This document shows positions 43,731 through 56,309 of a stretch of DNA of 64,000 nt, one piece after another. Made by a program: the position numbers and the translations under genes. The notes beneath the pieces are model-generated. The model was not told the DNA's origin. It did not search any database and was given only the letters and a program-made list of their open reading frames with translations. Numbering within the stretch: position 1 is the first letter of the stretch; each line of letters begins with the position of its first letter. Source of the stretch: Amblyomma americanum (lineage: Eukaryota > Arthropoda > Arachnida > Ixodida > Ixodidae); contig NC_135505.1 in assembly GCF_052857255.1 (NCBI RefSeq), positions 132,921,967 to 132,985,966 on the forward strand, given 5' to 3'.

Positions 43731-44734
43731 CCGCACCGGCCTACCTTGAAGCACATCGCGCGCTACATTAACCGGGAAAAGAGAGATAACCTCGCGAGCC
43801 TCAAGTCCGGCTATCAGTTAGCGCATTCGCAGAAATGCAATCTTGTTTTTCCTCGACAAACATTCTTCACAGTATTCCCCAACATACATACTTAGAGAAC
43901 AGGCAGCGTCGCGACCATGACAGTGGAAGATGTAGGCCAACATTCAAGAGCGAGCGCTCGCTGGCTCGTCGCCGTCCTTGTAAACATTCACTGGAAGACG
44001 TGACGTCAATACCGGTCATGCGAATCAGACGAGCGAGGTCGATAAATCTTGTTTTGCTCGCCAACAATGCGCGCGAAAGTCTGGACTACTTCTTTACTTT
44101 TTTCTTCGAGCACCGATAGCTTCGAGACCTCTCCACAAACTCTCAAAGACTCTCCAGGTGAACTGAACGTTCAATTACTCCTATCTCCTGGCCGTCTTCT
44201 AAACTGAATTACTTATGTCTCTTTGTTGTCAGCCCGCCGGCGACCGAATTGTGCGGACTTTGAGCGCGCACGTGCTGTGACACGAGTTGACCGAAGGCTT
44301 TGAGAAAGCAGATGCACGTGATTTTGTGGTCGCGACACGCGTTTAATGCGCCTACAGAGACAGCGTTCTGCAAAGATGAGTTAAGAAAACGGATAGAATG
44401 CAAAAAAAAGGGAAAGTAAGGTGGCAAAAAAAACAACAAATTGAGCCGGTTAAGCTGACGCGGTGAATTCAGCGACAAGCTGTCCTCGGAGTCTTAGCTT
44501 GGTATCTGCTTCGGCTGTTGCTTTGTTTCTGCGTTAGACGAAAAGTGTGTATACTGATAATCAGTGCAAGTGGCTTATTCTCTCCCCCTCCTTTTTCTTT
44601 TTCTCTCGTGACGTAACGAAGCTAATGATTACATGAATGGTCATCCGGCTGATGTCTCTTGAGCAGCAGCTCGCTGTAAAGAACGAAACCAACAAATGAA
44701 AGAAATGAAGAAGAGTATATGGCTGAAAGAAAGA
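43731..44734. other. No feature recognised
   Basis: Mixed DNA with a few A-runs near 44402-44440; no exon recognised. Confidence 0.45.
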
Positions 44735-44739
44735 AGGAA

Positions 44740-45004
44740 AGATGGTATGGTATCGTATCGTATGGCATGGCATGATATGGTATATGGTATGGTATGGAAT
44801 GGCAATGGTAAGGTATGGTATGGTATGGCATGGTGTGGTATGGTTTCGTATGGCATCGTATGGTATGGTATGGCATGGCATGGTGTGGTATGGCATCGTT
44901 TGCTATGGTATGGTATCGTATGTTATGGTATGGTATGGTATGGAATGGCATGATGTGGTATGGTATCGTATGGTATGGTATGGTACGGCACGGCACTGCA
45001 CTGT
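44740..45004. repeat. (TATGG)n pentanucleotide array with variants
   Basis: About 265 bp of TATGG, CATGG, TATCG and AATGG pentamers. Neither strand meets frequent stops, so frames of up to 144 codons appear and are spurious. Confidence 0.95.
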
Positions 45005-46773
45005 AATGAAAGACATTACTTGGAGGGGGAATTCGCATGCACTCGTACAAGACCACTGTCCAGAGTTCACCAACATTTCTCCCAATTTTATTTTCTCGAC
45101 GTCACTTACATAGTTCGCGTTCTAACGAACGACTTGCACTGTCACCTCTTCACAGCTACACCCACCTCCGCACACAATACTGCCACCTTACACTCCATAC
45201 GTCATGCATGTACGTCAGCAAAGCGAAACAAGCTTTTAATCTAATACAGGCATGTCCCATTCTCTCTGCCTTTTAGTGCTTTAAAGATTCAAGAGCACTC
45301 GAGAACAAATGGCTCCTTTCATAAACCACTTGGTGCCCATCTTTTATCTTCCTTCAATTTAGGTCATCTTCCTTCGCCGTACGCGCGCGTCAATGGCAAA
45401 GTTATGCTAACATCGCGTCCAATGCGCCAGCAAGCAAGTAAACGGGGAAGCTTTGTAGGTCAACTGAATTACGAAAGGCCGGTCGCTGAGGCTAGTCGAG
45501 GCCGCTTTCTAAGGCGGACCACCTACGCTACGCGCGTGGGAATATTTTATCTGTTCCTCCCCAAAGCTCGAACTTACACTCAGATTCAGCTACGCTCTCT
45601 TTACTATGCAAGAACTTCATCCCTCTCGCGTATTCGCTACGTCTCGCGCGAGTCGACGGAAGGCTTCGCTAGAGCGAAAATTCTAAGCCAAAAGAAAAAA
45701 AGATTTTTCTTTCCGACCTTTTCTCCCGGCAGCCTACCTGCCCTCTATTCCCGGGCCTCTTAGTAGTCTGTATTAAGGGCGCGTATTGATTTGCAAATCG
45801 TGAAATGATTTGCATTAATATCGTGATATTACGAAACTACGCTTTGTTCGTGGGCACTCGCCTTTTTCCTATCGTACATCGTACAACTCGCCTTGTTCAA
45901 CGCAGGCCGCTTTAATTTTTTCGCTTTTGTCGTCTGGCTCCACCTGGCGGGAAAATGTGTGCCTAAATCTCTACGCGCTCGCTCCGAAAAAGCTCCCGCC
46001 CGACCGTCTGCGACGCAACAAATTGAGTTATACACGCTCGGTGAAGCGGGGGATTCTTCTTGGCTGCCTTGCGCCTCAGGTCCTGGCGTAGGTGGGATGA
46101 ATTTACGTTCAGCACTTCTCGAGATGACAAAGCAAAAAAAAAATGCGTTCTCTTCTCTGCTCTGATGGAGCCGGAATAGAGCGGTGCAAAGAAAAGAATG
46201 GTAGTCTGTCGCTTCAGTTCCAGCATTGTTTGCTTATCGACACTCGACGAGGACCAAGTTTGAGTTAGAATGTGAAGCCGCCCCCTCTCGTGGCGTTCCC
46301 CCGAACTAAGGGACTGGGCTGAGCAGTATCGCGACGCCCACCTATATTTCATCAATGAGTTCGCCAGCATACTGTACTGCCTAGTCGGTTGTATTCGGTT
46401 AATGATAGCTGAGAGCGCGATGAATTAATGGGTTACTGCACACGGCAGCCATGCCTTCAGATATTCGTTGCATTCAATTTTGAAATAAGAAAGCGGATTG
46501 GAGAAACGAAAAGAAAATAGAGTGAGGAATTATTCCTGCATCACGTTGACAGTTTGTGAAGGAAAAGGTGGTGAAGGAGAGGAATGATTGAGAAACTCAA
46601 TGGGTGTAAAAGCGAGCGGTGTAGTTAGTAAGAGAGTCTCTGCGGTATGGAGCGAATCATGGAATGTGCCATACAGCGAGAATAACTGAAGAACATAGTA
46701 AGATCTTAGCACTCTACACAGAAAATCAATGAGACAGACGGAAAGAGACAGCTTATGTGACCGAATGGGTGTT
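45005..46773. other. No gene recognised
   Basis: Moderately GC-rich patches at 45380-45680 and 45870-46100 yield frames of 119 and 135 codons without motifs. Confidence 0.4.
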
Positions 46774-46813
46774 CAATGAATGAATGAATGAACGAATGAA
46801 TGAATGAATGAAT
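46774..46813. repeat. (AATG)n microsatellite
   Basis: About ten AATG units with one ACGA variant. Confidence 0.9.
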
Positions 46814-48119
46814 TTAGTACAAATCGAAAGTAGGTAGTGAGTGAAGGTACTGAGTGTATGTCGAATGAGAGGGCAAGCGTTAGAATGAAGTTTATAACGA
46901 GTACGGTTTGTCATAGAGGAGCTAAACAGCGGGGGAATTGGTCAGTTAGGGACAGCGCTAGAAAAAAAAAAGGGGAATAGATGTGATTAGGTGTAAATTG
47001 ACGAATTAAGTGCCCACTACCAATGAGCTCCCAGACTACGGCTGACCGGCAGCGAGCCTTTCTATACTGCCCAGTGAAATTCTTTATGATGGGCAGTCCA
47101 GCTCCTATAGCAACCCGCCAAAGCACCTCTTTCACTTTCTCTTCGCGTCTTCGTTCATTCGTTCGTTCTCGTTCTGAACTTTATTTTGCGCTCACACTCG
47201 ACCTGTTCGTTACGTTTCAGTACTCCCTCCTTGATGTGATTGTTCGCCCTCAATTGTTTCCCCAAATCTTTCATTTTTTTTTCCTGAAGATGAGGTTGCG
47301 AAAGGGGCGACCACCTGCAACTCAATCTTGGTGGTACACGAAATTTTGATGTGAGTGCAAAATAAAAGTTGTTGAAATTCATCGCTTCTCCACTGGTTTG
47401 AAACCGAGCCTGCCTTGCAGAGACGCTGCCGCAATGCACCGACCAAAAACCCTGTGCAATTTTTTTTCATTTATTTCTGGCATTCGTCGAGCGCTAGCGC
47501 TTGAAAAAATATAAATAAATAAGACATGGTGCTTGAGGTGTGAACTATACAACAGTTCTCCGCTCCGTTTCTACCTCTGTTTTTCTTTTTTTGTTGCAGT
47601 GAGTAGACGATGAATCGAATAAAGAAAAAAATTCCGACCGCACGCACTGCGTTGAAAAGATTCAGTGAACTTTCTCAAGTCTTCCGCGGAAAGCCTTGAA
47701 CTGCATTGCCGTGCTCGCCAGAACGCTCGATAAATATATAAAATGAAAAAAAAATGAGAACGCCCTGACCCATTGAAATAGGGAGAATGTGGTGAGTGGT
47801 TTTCAATCATTCATACACGCTCCCATGACGATATAGACCTCTCTGCGCGTCAATGGAAGATATGAGTATACAGGGGACGTGCTCAACCTTGCCCGCTCCG
47901 TACGCTGCCGAATATTTGCTTTGCTGCCTGCAACAGGAGAGAATGAGGCATAGAAAAAGATCTGCATCGAAGAGAAGACGTCTCCGTAGGCGCGTTCAAA
48001 ATCATCCGTGTACTACCGTTCCCAGGAGAGGAGGGGGTTAAATTAATATACTTCTCGCAAGGCATCAACACTGTAGCATATGAGGAGCGCAGATGTTTTT
48101 AATAGACGATCTATAAGTG
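46814..48119. other. No gene recognised
   Basis: Several short frames on both strands; none with a motif. Short A/T runs near 47508-47520 and 47735-47755. Confidence 0.4.
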
Positions 48120-48265
48120 TACACCTTAAACTGGAGACTTATAACGGGCCCCGTAAGCTGAGTGCGCCGACACATTTTCGCATTTCGACTCAATCGAAAT
48201 CCGGCCGGCGCGACCGGAATTCGAACCCACGTCCTCGTGTTCAGTGTCAGAACATGACAGCCGCA
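48120..48265 (-). mobile_element. tRNA-derived SINE, diverged
   Basis: Minus strand has GTGGGTTCGAATTCCGGTCG (Box B), then GATTTCGATTGAGTCGAAAT. Related in plan to the Ruka type but with a different 3' side (CGGGGCCCGTTATAAG). Confidence 0.5.
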
Positions 48266-48332
48266 TAAAACTTGTTCACTGAACCGGTACGCGAGACCTG
48301 CAATCTTACACACTACTTTGTACACATTCAAG

Positions 48333-48579
48333 CCACCGCGATGCTCGCTCAGTTGTTATGGTACTCTGCTGCTGACACGAAGGACGCGGGTTCGATCACG
48401 GCCGCAGCAGCTGTATTTCGATGCAGGTGAAATGCTAGAGGCCCGCGTACTGTGCGAAGTCAGTGCACGTTAACGAACCCCGGACGACCGAAACTACCCA
48501 GAGCCTTCCAATATACGGCACCCCTCATAGACTGAGTCGCTTTGGGACGTTAAACCTTATAAACCATAAACCAAACCGC
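48333..48579 (+). mobile_element. Ruka-type SINE, near full length
   Basis: GCTCGCTCAGTTGTTATGGT (Box A), GACGCGGGTTCGATCACGGC (Box B), GTGCACGTTAACGAACCCCG, CCCCTCATAGACTGAGTCGC, GGGACGTTAAACC and a tail ATAAACCATAAACCAAACC. Confidence 0.85.
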
Positions 48580-48649
48580 ATTCACTCAGACGCTCATTCG
48601 TACAAACATATTATCTGTCCATCACAGTCGCTTACTGTTTTAACGAGAC

Positions 48650-48965
48650 AGCGCTAAGGGTCACCTGTCGCTGGCTTCGTCGGCCGTGAGCAAAAAATCC
48701 GCGAAAAATCCGCGAAGAATCCTCAGAGAAGCAACCTAGGTGACAGGAGGCCCACCTACGACATGTTACCTTGTGACGTCATCACAACCTGCTGAGCAAA
48801 CCGCCCATCGTGGCAAAGTGGAAGTTTAATTAATGATTAGTCGCGAGAGGTTGCTCTTCCCGAGCGACCTGGGTCGCACAAGCGCCGCCAGTGGCAGCAC
48901 CTGCCATCGCAGGGCAGTGGCGCATCGCTTAACCACGGCACCACCGCACCAGCAGTGATACACGA
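48650..48965 (-). mobile_element. Possible tRNA-like dispersed repeat
   Basis: Minus strand begins near 48955 with GGTGCGGTGGTGCCGTGGTT and AAGCGATGCGCCACTGCCCT, a Box A-like head, followed by GC-rich sequence and then an A/T-richer body. It contains TGACGTCA at 48776-48783. No Box B is clear. Confidence 0.35.
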
Positions 48966-49130
48966 GGGCTCCCAGGGATCTATCAGTGTAAAGCAATGAA
49001 TAACAAATTCCGCACGTATGGACATCAACCCATTAACCCTAACACGTCATACCCTTAAGGCGGTGCTTAAGTGACCCCTGCAGTTTTTCTGTCTTCCGCT
49101 AGATAAACAGCTCACTAACCTTTTCTTACC

Positions 49131-49559
49131 GGTACTCACCTACGGGGCAGAAACGTGGAGGCTAACGAAAAGAGTTCAGCTTAAGTTAAGGACAACGCAG
49201 CGAGCCATCGAAAGAAAAATGATAGGTGTAACGTTAAGAGATCGGAAGCGGGCAGAGTGGGTGAGGGAACAAACGCGTGTGAATGACAACCTAGTCGAAA
49301 TCAAGAGAAAGAAATGGGCTTGGGCAGGGCATGTAATGCGAAGGCAAGATAACCGCTGGTCCTTAAGGGTAACGGAGGGGATTCCAAGAGAAAGTAAGCG
49401 TAGCAGGGGGCGGCAGAAGGTTAGATGGGCGGATGAGATTAAGAAGTTTGCAGGCAAAGGGTGGATGCAGCGGGCAAAGGATAGGGTTAATTGGAGAGAC
49501 ATGGGAGAGGCCTTTGCCCTGCAGTGGGTGTAGTAAGGCTGATGATGATGATGATGATG
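49131..49559 (+). pseudogene. Young 5'-truncated LINE (RTE/BovB-like) with perfect target duplication
   Basis: The frame from 49132 to the stop at 49533 reads VLTYGAETWRLTKRVQLKLR, then AIERKMIGVTLRDRKRAEWV, KKWAWAGHVMRRQDNRW, SRGRQKVRWADEIKKFAGKG and FALQWV, the intact C-terminal end of this LINE. The 3' untranslated part is very short and ends in (GATGAT)n. Flanks AACCTTTTCTTACC at 49117-49130 and 49560-49573 are identical over 14 bp. Intact frame and identical flanks imply a recent insertion. Confidence 0.9.
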
Positions 49560-49573
49560 AACCTTTTCTTACC

Positions 49574-50299
49574 CACGTCCTATCTGATTGACACAGCCCT
49601 GTTTCGAGGAGTAAACGTGGCTGAGCACATGTATTGGTTTTAGCACCAATACAAATGGAGGGACAGGCAGCTTTTTACGCATTGACCCCGTCCACGAGGA
49701 GCCCACGACAAACCGTACACTCGAGGAGGCACAGTGTTACGTCAGCCGTTATCTGCGACAGCCATCGGAGAGAACGCAGAGCTGCTTAGTTATCTTGTAG
49801 TACGTGCCTGAGAAGCAGCCTCCTGTATGCATTCGCTAAACACACGCTCTATCTGACGTTCCTCGCCGGCCAGCTCACACCCGCACAGCGACCGCCGTTG
49901 TCGATCAATGGAGCTTTTAATGCCTGGCGCGACTGAACGCATCAGTGCTCGCGACAGGGAGATCGTTGCGACACACGCGTCGTTTGTCGCTCGACAAGCG
50001 GCGTACATGCGACTGGTTACATGTGCGCGTCCCAAAGACTCCGCTCTGTCTGATGTTAGAGAGCGCGGCGGCCCGACTGAAGACTGGAGCCAAGGAAGGC
50101 GGAAACTGCGGGCACAACGGAATTCAAGTATAGCTCACAAAACGCTGCCCTCTTCCGCCCAGCAGGCTAGTATGATGAGTGCAATAGGAGTGGCAGTACG
50201 GCGATAACTACATTAGTGCTTTCAAAATTACAGTGCGACACGAGACAAGGACATGAGAAAGGTGACAAATGAGCGTTAGCAACACAATCTAAGCACAAA
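49574..50299. other. No gene recognised
   Basis: GC-rich patch at 49890-50150 with overlapping frames on both strands; none recognised. A small hairpin GTATTGGT/ACCAATAC lies near 49631-49652. Confidence 0.4.
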
Positions 50300-50391
50300 G
50301 GAGTTAAAAGGGAATAAGCTGTCGTCCAGCGCCCTCCATCCCCTTTATAAAAGGCAGTGAGTTAGAGGACAACTTAATCCCTTTTTACTCC
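50300..50391. repeat. Short imperfect inverted repeat (MITE-like)
   Basis: GGAGTTAAAAGGGAATAAGC at 50300 pairs with the complement of AACTTAATCCCTTTTTACTC ending at 50391. The 27-bp arms match at about 23 positions, and the centre has CCCTTTATAAAAGGC. Could be a small MITE or foldback remnant. Confidence 0.5.
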
Positions 50392-50397
50392 CATATA

Positions 50398-50612
50398 GGT
50401 TATGGTTTAATGAAGTTTAATGTTCCAAAGCGACTCAGGCTCTGAGGGACGCCGTAGTGGAGGGCTCCGGAAATTTCGACCACCTGAGGTTCTTTAACCT
50501 GCAGTGACATCGCACAGTACGCGGGCCTCTAGAATTTCGCGTCCATTGAAATTCAACCGACGCGACCGGGATCGAACCCGCGTCTTTCGGGTCCGCAGCC
50601 GAGCGCCATGAA
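50398..50612 (-). mobile_element. Ruka-type SINE lacking its 5' head
   Basis: Minus strand begins near GCGCTCGGCTGCGGACCCGA, then GACGCGGGTTCGATCCCGGT (Box B), CACTGCAGGTTAAAGAACCT and GAGTCGCTTTGGAACATTAA. The normal CCGCGGCGGCTCAGTGG start is missing; a short AACTGCAACAAGG duplication sits at that edge. Confidence 0.82.
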
Positions 50613-52020
50613 CTGCAACAAGGAACTGCAACTGCAACAAGGAAAGCCCAGTCTTATTCCCCTTAGTTCGGACTGTGCGTGATTCGAGCAGGTTTTCATT
50701 TCCTTAGAGTTCAAATTATCGATATTCAACTGTTCGGTTCAAGTTTCACTTATTCAGTCTGGTTAGACCTGTTTACTACGGTTTTAAACAAACGCCTAAC
50801 CTTCACCGGCGAAATTTCTGCCTGTAAATGTGAAAACCACATATTTCTAAAAGGCATCATCGTTCGCAAATTCTTCCCTATCAAGAACAAAAAGTTCTGT
50901 CAGATAATTCTTCCAAAACCTGTACCATAACTTACACAAACACATCCCCCAAACGAAAGCAAATATTAATAAGAAGGATGTTGAAGGCAGAAAAGAGTTC
51001 CATGGTGTTATTACGTTCGCCGGTGCTTCAAGAGCAAGCGAAAAACATAACTTGATCCGTGCAGCGGCGTCTGAAGAGAGAGGCCGCAATTTTCTGCATT
51101 TCATAGCTAGTTTAGCATAACTAATGGCTAGCGAGCGGAATACAAGGCAAAAGAAAAAGCGCCTAATTGCCTCCGTTTTATCCCCAGGGCTGGGCAATTT
51201 GCCGCCGCTTCGCAGTACGTAGAGCTATAATTTCCGAGCGGTCAGATGAATCCTTCTTTCCTTGTCCTGCTTCAGAGGCACGGAGGGAGTAAATCTGAGA
51301 CCGAGGCTTTTTTTTTGTCACTTTTACTTTTTTTCCTTCCTCAGTTTCACTCTTGCTGCTGTTGCTCAAGCACTTCTATAAAGGTTTATATCAGTGTCCC
51401 GTGAAAGAATTGCGAGGGCGTGTTGTAGTGTTTCTTCTCGTTTATTTATTTCTAATACTTGCAGGGGTGGTTTCCTCACAGGACTTTTTTTCTAAATAAA
51501 ATATAATATTAGTTTTTCGCAAAGTAGATATGGTTGTGGCGAAAACCGTTCGCGTAGGATTTATATAATAATGCGAGGCTTGACGTCAGCGGGGCTGCTT
51601 TCGACGAGGTAAAGCTTTTCGTTGATTGGGTCATCGCTAAAAAATAGAGGAAAAGAGGCGTTTTCTTCGACAAAACTTTGGTGCGCGAAATAATAAATTG
51701 GTCTGGAATTGGAGCCCCTTAAAGCGCCTAATTTCGTTTAAAGGGCTTCATATAGGCACTAAGTTTTTTTGTGCCTGTGATAGTGAACGTTTTCTTTGTT
51801 AATTGTGGTTTGATAGTGAACTTAGTGCCTTCAAAGCAGTACGAAACGCGATCTGTGCCTCGGGTGGTAGTCAAGGTTGAGCGGCATTTCTGGTTACGTG
51901 GTTAATGCTTCAGTGCTCATGAATTATGTCGACATGTACTGTGACTGTAACCAGTGACGAATGGATCGCAGTGGACTCGCAGGCAGTGCCGATAATTAAG
52001 CAAGCCATAAATATCAAATA
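50613..52020. other. No gene recognised
   Basis: AT-rich intronic sequence. An 11-bp inverted pair AGGCACTAAGT / ACTTAGTGCCT lies at about 51754 and 51818, enclosing two TGATAGTGAAC words. A 116-codon minus frame at 50847-51197 is unrecognised. Confidence 0.4.
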
Positions 52021-53165
52021 GGGAATAGGCATCTAGGCACTAGCATCAATGATATCGTTATCGTGGTCACGTTCACATCGGAAGTGGGGACCTACGGCAT
52101 GAACGTCTACGGAATAAGAACCTGGGGAATGGGCATCAGGGGAATGGGCATCTAAGGAATGGGCATCTAGGGAATGGGCATCTAGGAAGGGTGGCGTTAT
52201 ATAATAGGGAATAGGCATCTAGGCGGTGGCGTCAATGATATCGTAATCTTAGGCGCGTTCACCTAAGCAGTGGGGACCTACGGCATGAACGTCTACGGAA
52301 TGAGCATCTGGGGAATGGGCATCTGGGGAATGGGCATCTAGGGAATGGGCATCTAGGAAGGGTGGCGGTATCTAATAGGGAATAGGCATCTAGGCGGTGG
52401 CGTCAATGACATCGTTATCTCAGGCACGTTCACCTAAGCAGTGGGGACCTACGGCATGAACGTCTACAGAATTAGCATCTGGGGAATGGGCATCTAAGGA
52501 ATGGGCATCTGGGGAATGGGCATCTAGGAAGCGTGGCGGTATCTAATAGGGAATAGGCATCTAGGCGGTGGCGTCAATGATATCGTTATCTTAGGCGCGT
52601 TCACCTAGGCAGTGGGGACCTACGGCATGATCGTCTACGGAATGAGAACCTGGGGAATGGGCATCTGGGGAATGGGCATCTAGGCGGTGGCGTCAATGAT
52701 ATCGTAATCTCAGGCGCGTTCACCTAAGCAGTGGGGACCTACGGCATGAACGTCTACGGAATGAGCATCTGAGGAATGGGCATCTAAGGAATGGGCATCT
52801 GGGGAATGGGCATCTAGGAAGGGTGGCGGTATCTAATAGGGAATAGGAATCTATGCGGTGGCGTCAATGATATCGTTATCTCAGGCACGTTCATCTAAGC
52901 AGTGGGGACCTACGCATGAACGTCTACGGAATTAGCGTCTGGGGAATGGGCATCTAAGGAATGGGCATCTGAGGAATGGGCATTTAGGAAGGGAAGCGGT
53001 ATCTAATAGAGAATAGGCATCTAGGCGGTGGCGTCAATGATATCGTAATCTTAGGCGCGTTTACCTAAGCAGTGGGTACCTACGGCATGAAAGTCTACGG
53101 AATGAGCATCTGGGGAATGGGCATCTAAGGAATGGCATCTGGGGAATGGGCATCTAGGGAGGGTG
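52021..53165. repeat. 171-bp minisatellite, seven units
   Basis: The marker GTGGGGACCTACG (one unit varies) starts at 52084, 52270, 52441, 52612, 52731, 52902 and 53072. Spacings are 186, 171, 171, 119, 171 and 170 bp. Within each unit a shorter motif GGGGAATGGGCATCTA repeats two to four times, with TAAGG/TAGG variants, and TCAATGATATCGTTATC is conserved. A minus-strand frame at 52033-52218 is a repeat artefact. Confidence 0.95.
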
Positions 53166-55419
53166 GCGGCATCTTGAGGCACGTCTCCCTAGCTTGCTCA
53201 AAACAACCAAGTCCCAAATGCAGAGTTGATTGACTGGTACCCCCAGATATGATGCCTCCACGTCCATGGCATGATAATCGTCATTAATTTCAGCGAAGGA
53301 AATGAAAAGGAAAAAAATGGACTGTGATGACCTTGAAAATAACTCCTGCTAAGTCACGTGCTTCCGCCTTCTGATGGAGTTTTCACCGGATCTGGATACC
53401 GGAATTCAAATAACGCTGTCGTTTCGGTAAAGAATGCCAGCCAGGAAGAAGCCACTCCTGGAAAATAATTTTAATATGCGAGTTCCTCCTATCTCGTACA
53501 AAGGACAAACTGTATCGTAGACACGACGGGTTACACTAAATTCCGCCGTGTATAAAAAGAAATTGGTTTGCCTCCGGTTTTTAAAGACGGTGCGGAGTAC
53601 TCCCGGCTTGTCACGTGATCTGGGAGATTTTCTTTGTTTGAACGGACACCCGCTATTTTTGCTCCTCGAAGTAAACGCGGTCGCATATTAAGAATTCTGG
53701 CTGTACCGATACTCGCGGCACACACCATCCCATGCTCTGGAGTGTACTTGGCTTGCTATAAAACCCGAGTAAAATAACACTTACCAGATGCTTCTTAAGT
53801 ATGGCGGCGCGTGACCGAATTAAAAAAAAACTACTCGGCTGCTCGGTTCGTATTCGCGTTTGTGCAAACCGCCTCAGTACTGAAGACCGTTTGAACAGCG
53901 AAAGCACATATCACCTCGGTGTGTAACCGCATACGTACTGGCTCCATGCCGTGCGGGGCCCAAACCACAGGAAGCATCGTCTCCTGTGCGCGTTGGCTCG
54001 TCTGCCGACTTTTCCTCCTTCCTATCAGATGGCGCTGCCAACACCAGCGATGCAGAGCGCGTGTGCCGTCTGCATCAACCAAGGCAGACACACACCTGCC
54101 GGCATATGATGTGATCCACAATGGCCTTCACTGGCGCCGATTTTCTCCCCCTCCCAGCTTATCTATCTCTTTTTTATCTCCCTTCCTTTATCTGTACTGC
54201 GGCCTCTTTTACTTTGACCAACGTGCACGCAACAACAGCAATCTGATCGTGAGCACGGCTTGCGACGGACGGCACTGACGGTTCCGCCGTGGCCACCGAT
54301 CAGATGTCCATCCCGTCCTTTGGTCGGAAGGCTCGGCTCACAGGCGTTCATGGCTATTCGCGATAGAGATCGTTTGTAGGCCTCAACGATGAGCAGTCTA
54401 CGTGGCTGATTTCACTTGCCGCTCCGACTAGTTGGAAAGTCAAGGGAACAGTCGGTCTGTTTCCAGACAGACTACACGGAGATATATAGTAGTCTGTAGC
54501 TATGAAAAATGGCGCGAAATGAACTCTGACACTAGAGTAGAGGCAGGGACGACATGGTCCTGCAACGCATTTTATATTGGCTCCGAGTCTTGGCGACCAA
54601 ATAGAGCCCAAATTTGCCGACTCTTCTCTTCCGTTAGGGTTTCACTGCGATTAACCTATTAAACTCGCTCAGTCTCCTGTTCTGCAGTATTCTGGCGGCT
54701 TCACGTGCTAGACCAGGTTTTTGTTATTTTAACTGTTAGTTACTGAGGCACATTACAAAAAAAAAGGGGGGGGGGAGGGGGTACCGGCAAATGCATCGCC
54801 TAGTGATCTTTATCAACATCTCTATTAAGGTATTTTCCTGTTTGTATGGTTCTTGAAGTTTTCCTAAAATTAATCCCAGCATATGCTTGGTGTGCTTTCG
54901 TATTGTGCGCCTAAGTCTTCTAAGAGCGTTTCTCGGAGCCTTCCCATAGACTGTATGTAGCAGGGACCCCGGAAAGGGAGGGGGGCAAGGACGGTCGGTC
55001 CCCCCCCCCCCCCTCCCCAATGTTTCTCCATAGGGGGAAGCGCTCCCCCTCACCCATTCTCCTGTTGCTTGGACTCAGATCATATTTCTGACAGGCGCTT
55101 CAATTCTAGGACGTTATTAACGTAAATAACAACGGTGCTTAGCTAGTTAGCTTTGTAGCCTGTCATAAAGCATTTCTTTCAGTAACCCAAACCAATGATG
55201 CCCCAACAGAAGGCGCTGGCTGTCTGACCCCTGTTCATGAGCGTAATTACCAGAATTCAAACAGACTACGTGCATATATTTTTCAATGCAGCCGACCACT
55301 GCTCGTTTACACGTCTCTGTATAAAGCTACCCATTTCTATTCAAGTTTTTTATGCATTAACAAATACACATTTGAACAGTGCAAAACAAGAAAAAAATAT
55401 AAGAAATATAAAATTTACC
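53166..55419. other. No gene recognised; G and C runs
   Basis: Mixed DNA. G-rich run at 54769-54781 and C14 at about 55000-55013 bracket a 105-codon minus frame (54736-55053) containing KAPRNALRRLRRTIRKHTK. It has basic, protein-like composition but no known motif; the G and C runs at its ends suggest a repeat boundary rather than a gene. Confidence 0.35.
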
Positions 55420-55591
55420 CTGGACCAGGAAAAATTTTTCTTCAACCGCGAAGTTTCTGTGGAAGATAGTAGCTTTACTTTTTAACCATATGGCTGCGCT
55501 TAGGTGGATGCCAATGAGTAATTAATCCCTAACTACAAATGTACTCCACCTTGCGGGATTCCCCTAAATGTTTGACCTAAATAAAACACGG
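55420..55591 (+). mobile_element. SINE (second family), 5'-truncated
   Basis: GGACCAGGAAAAATTTTTCT, AGTTTCTGTGGAAGATAG, GGCTGCGCTTAGGTGGATGC, CAATGAGTAATTAATCCC and GGGATTCCCCTAAATGTTTG match the 10-kb and 24-kb copies. The tRNA-like head is missing. Confidence 0.7.
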
Positions 55592-56309
55592 AATGAAAAA
55601 TAAATACACCAAGAAATAACAAAGACAGAAGACTTGCCCCCCCCCCCCCTTGAGAAGTTCCAGAGTCCCTGGTGCGAGGACGGATCAAAGCGACGCCTTC
55701 GCAAAACCTTGTCGCGCGATGCTTTCGTTATTGTTTTCGACTCCCTTTTGTCATACCCGACTGTTTTCCATGCCCCCCCCCCCCCCTTTTCTTTGCCCTC
55801 GGTCGAAGCAGACAGCCTCTGCTAAGTAGCCATTGTTTGCATAGCAGACACGGAGCATTTTCTGCACTGTCGCAAACATGGATGGCGCTGTTTGCTTCAT
55901 GTTTTTCTCTGGACGTGCAAATGACAAGGCCAACTTTCATTACAACAGGGGCTATAGCGCATCCTAGAGAGGCATCACAATGCAGTATATAGCTCCGTCC
56001 GTGCAGCATCGGTTGTGGCAGTGAGTGTCGGCAAACAAGAGGCATCTCAATCCCGCGTTCCTTTGTCTGCGGTGCGTCTCGTCTTCAATGCAGCCGTGCA
56101 AGGCCAGGACACCTGCGACCCTCGCGGCTCCATCGAACCGGTAGTTGAGTCCAGACATGAAAGAGCCTCTGCGTACGTAGCGACACACGCGAGGTTTAGA
56201 ACACATCATAAGGTCGTTGCGCGTTCATTCAGAATATTCTAGGTACCCCTTCAGTCAAACTGGGAGCAGCGAAAGGAGCTTTGGAAGAAAAAGTTAAAAG
56301 AGAAAGACG
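55592..56309. other. No gene recognised; two C-runs
   Basis: C-runs at about 55637-55649 and 55773-55787. Frames of about 80-106 codons on both strands, none recognised. Confidence 0.4.

Noticed and set aside
44561..45113. Frames of 111-144 codons on both strands
   Set aside because: Translation of the TATGG pentamer array.
52033..52218. Frame with DAHSLDAHS-type repeats
   Set aside because: It is the complement of the GGGAATGGGCATCTA minisatellite sub-repeat.
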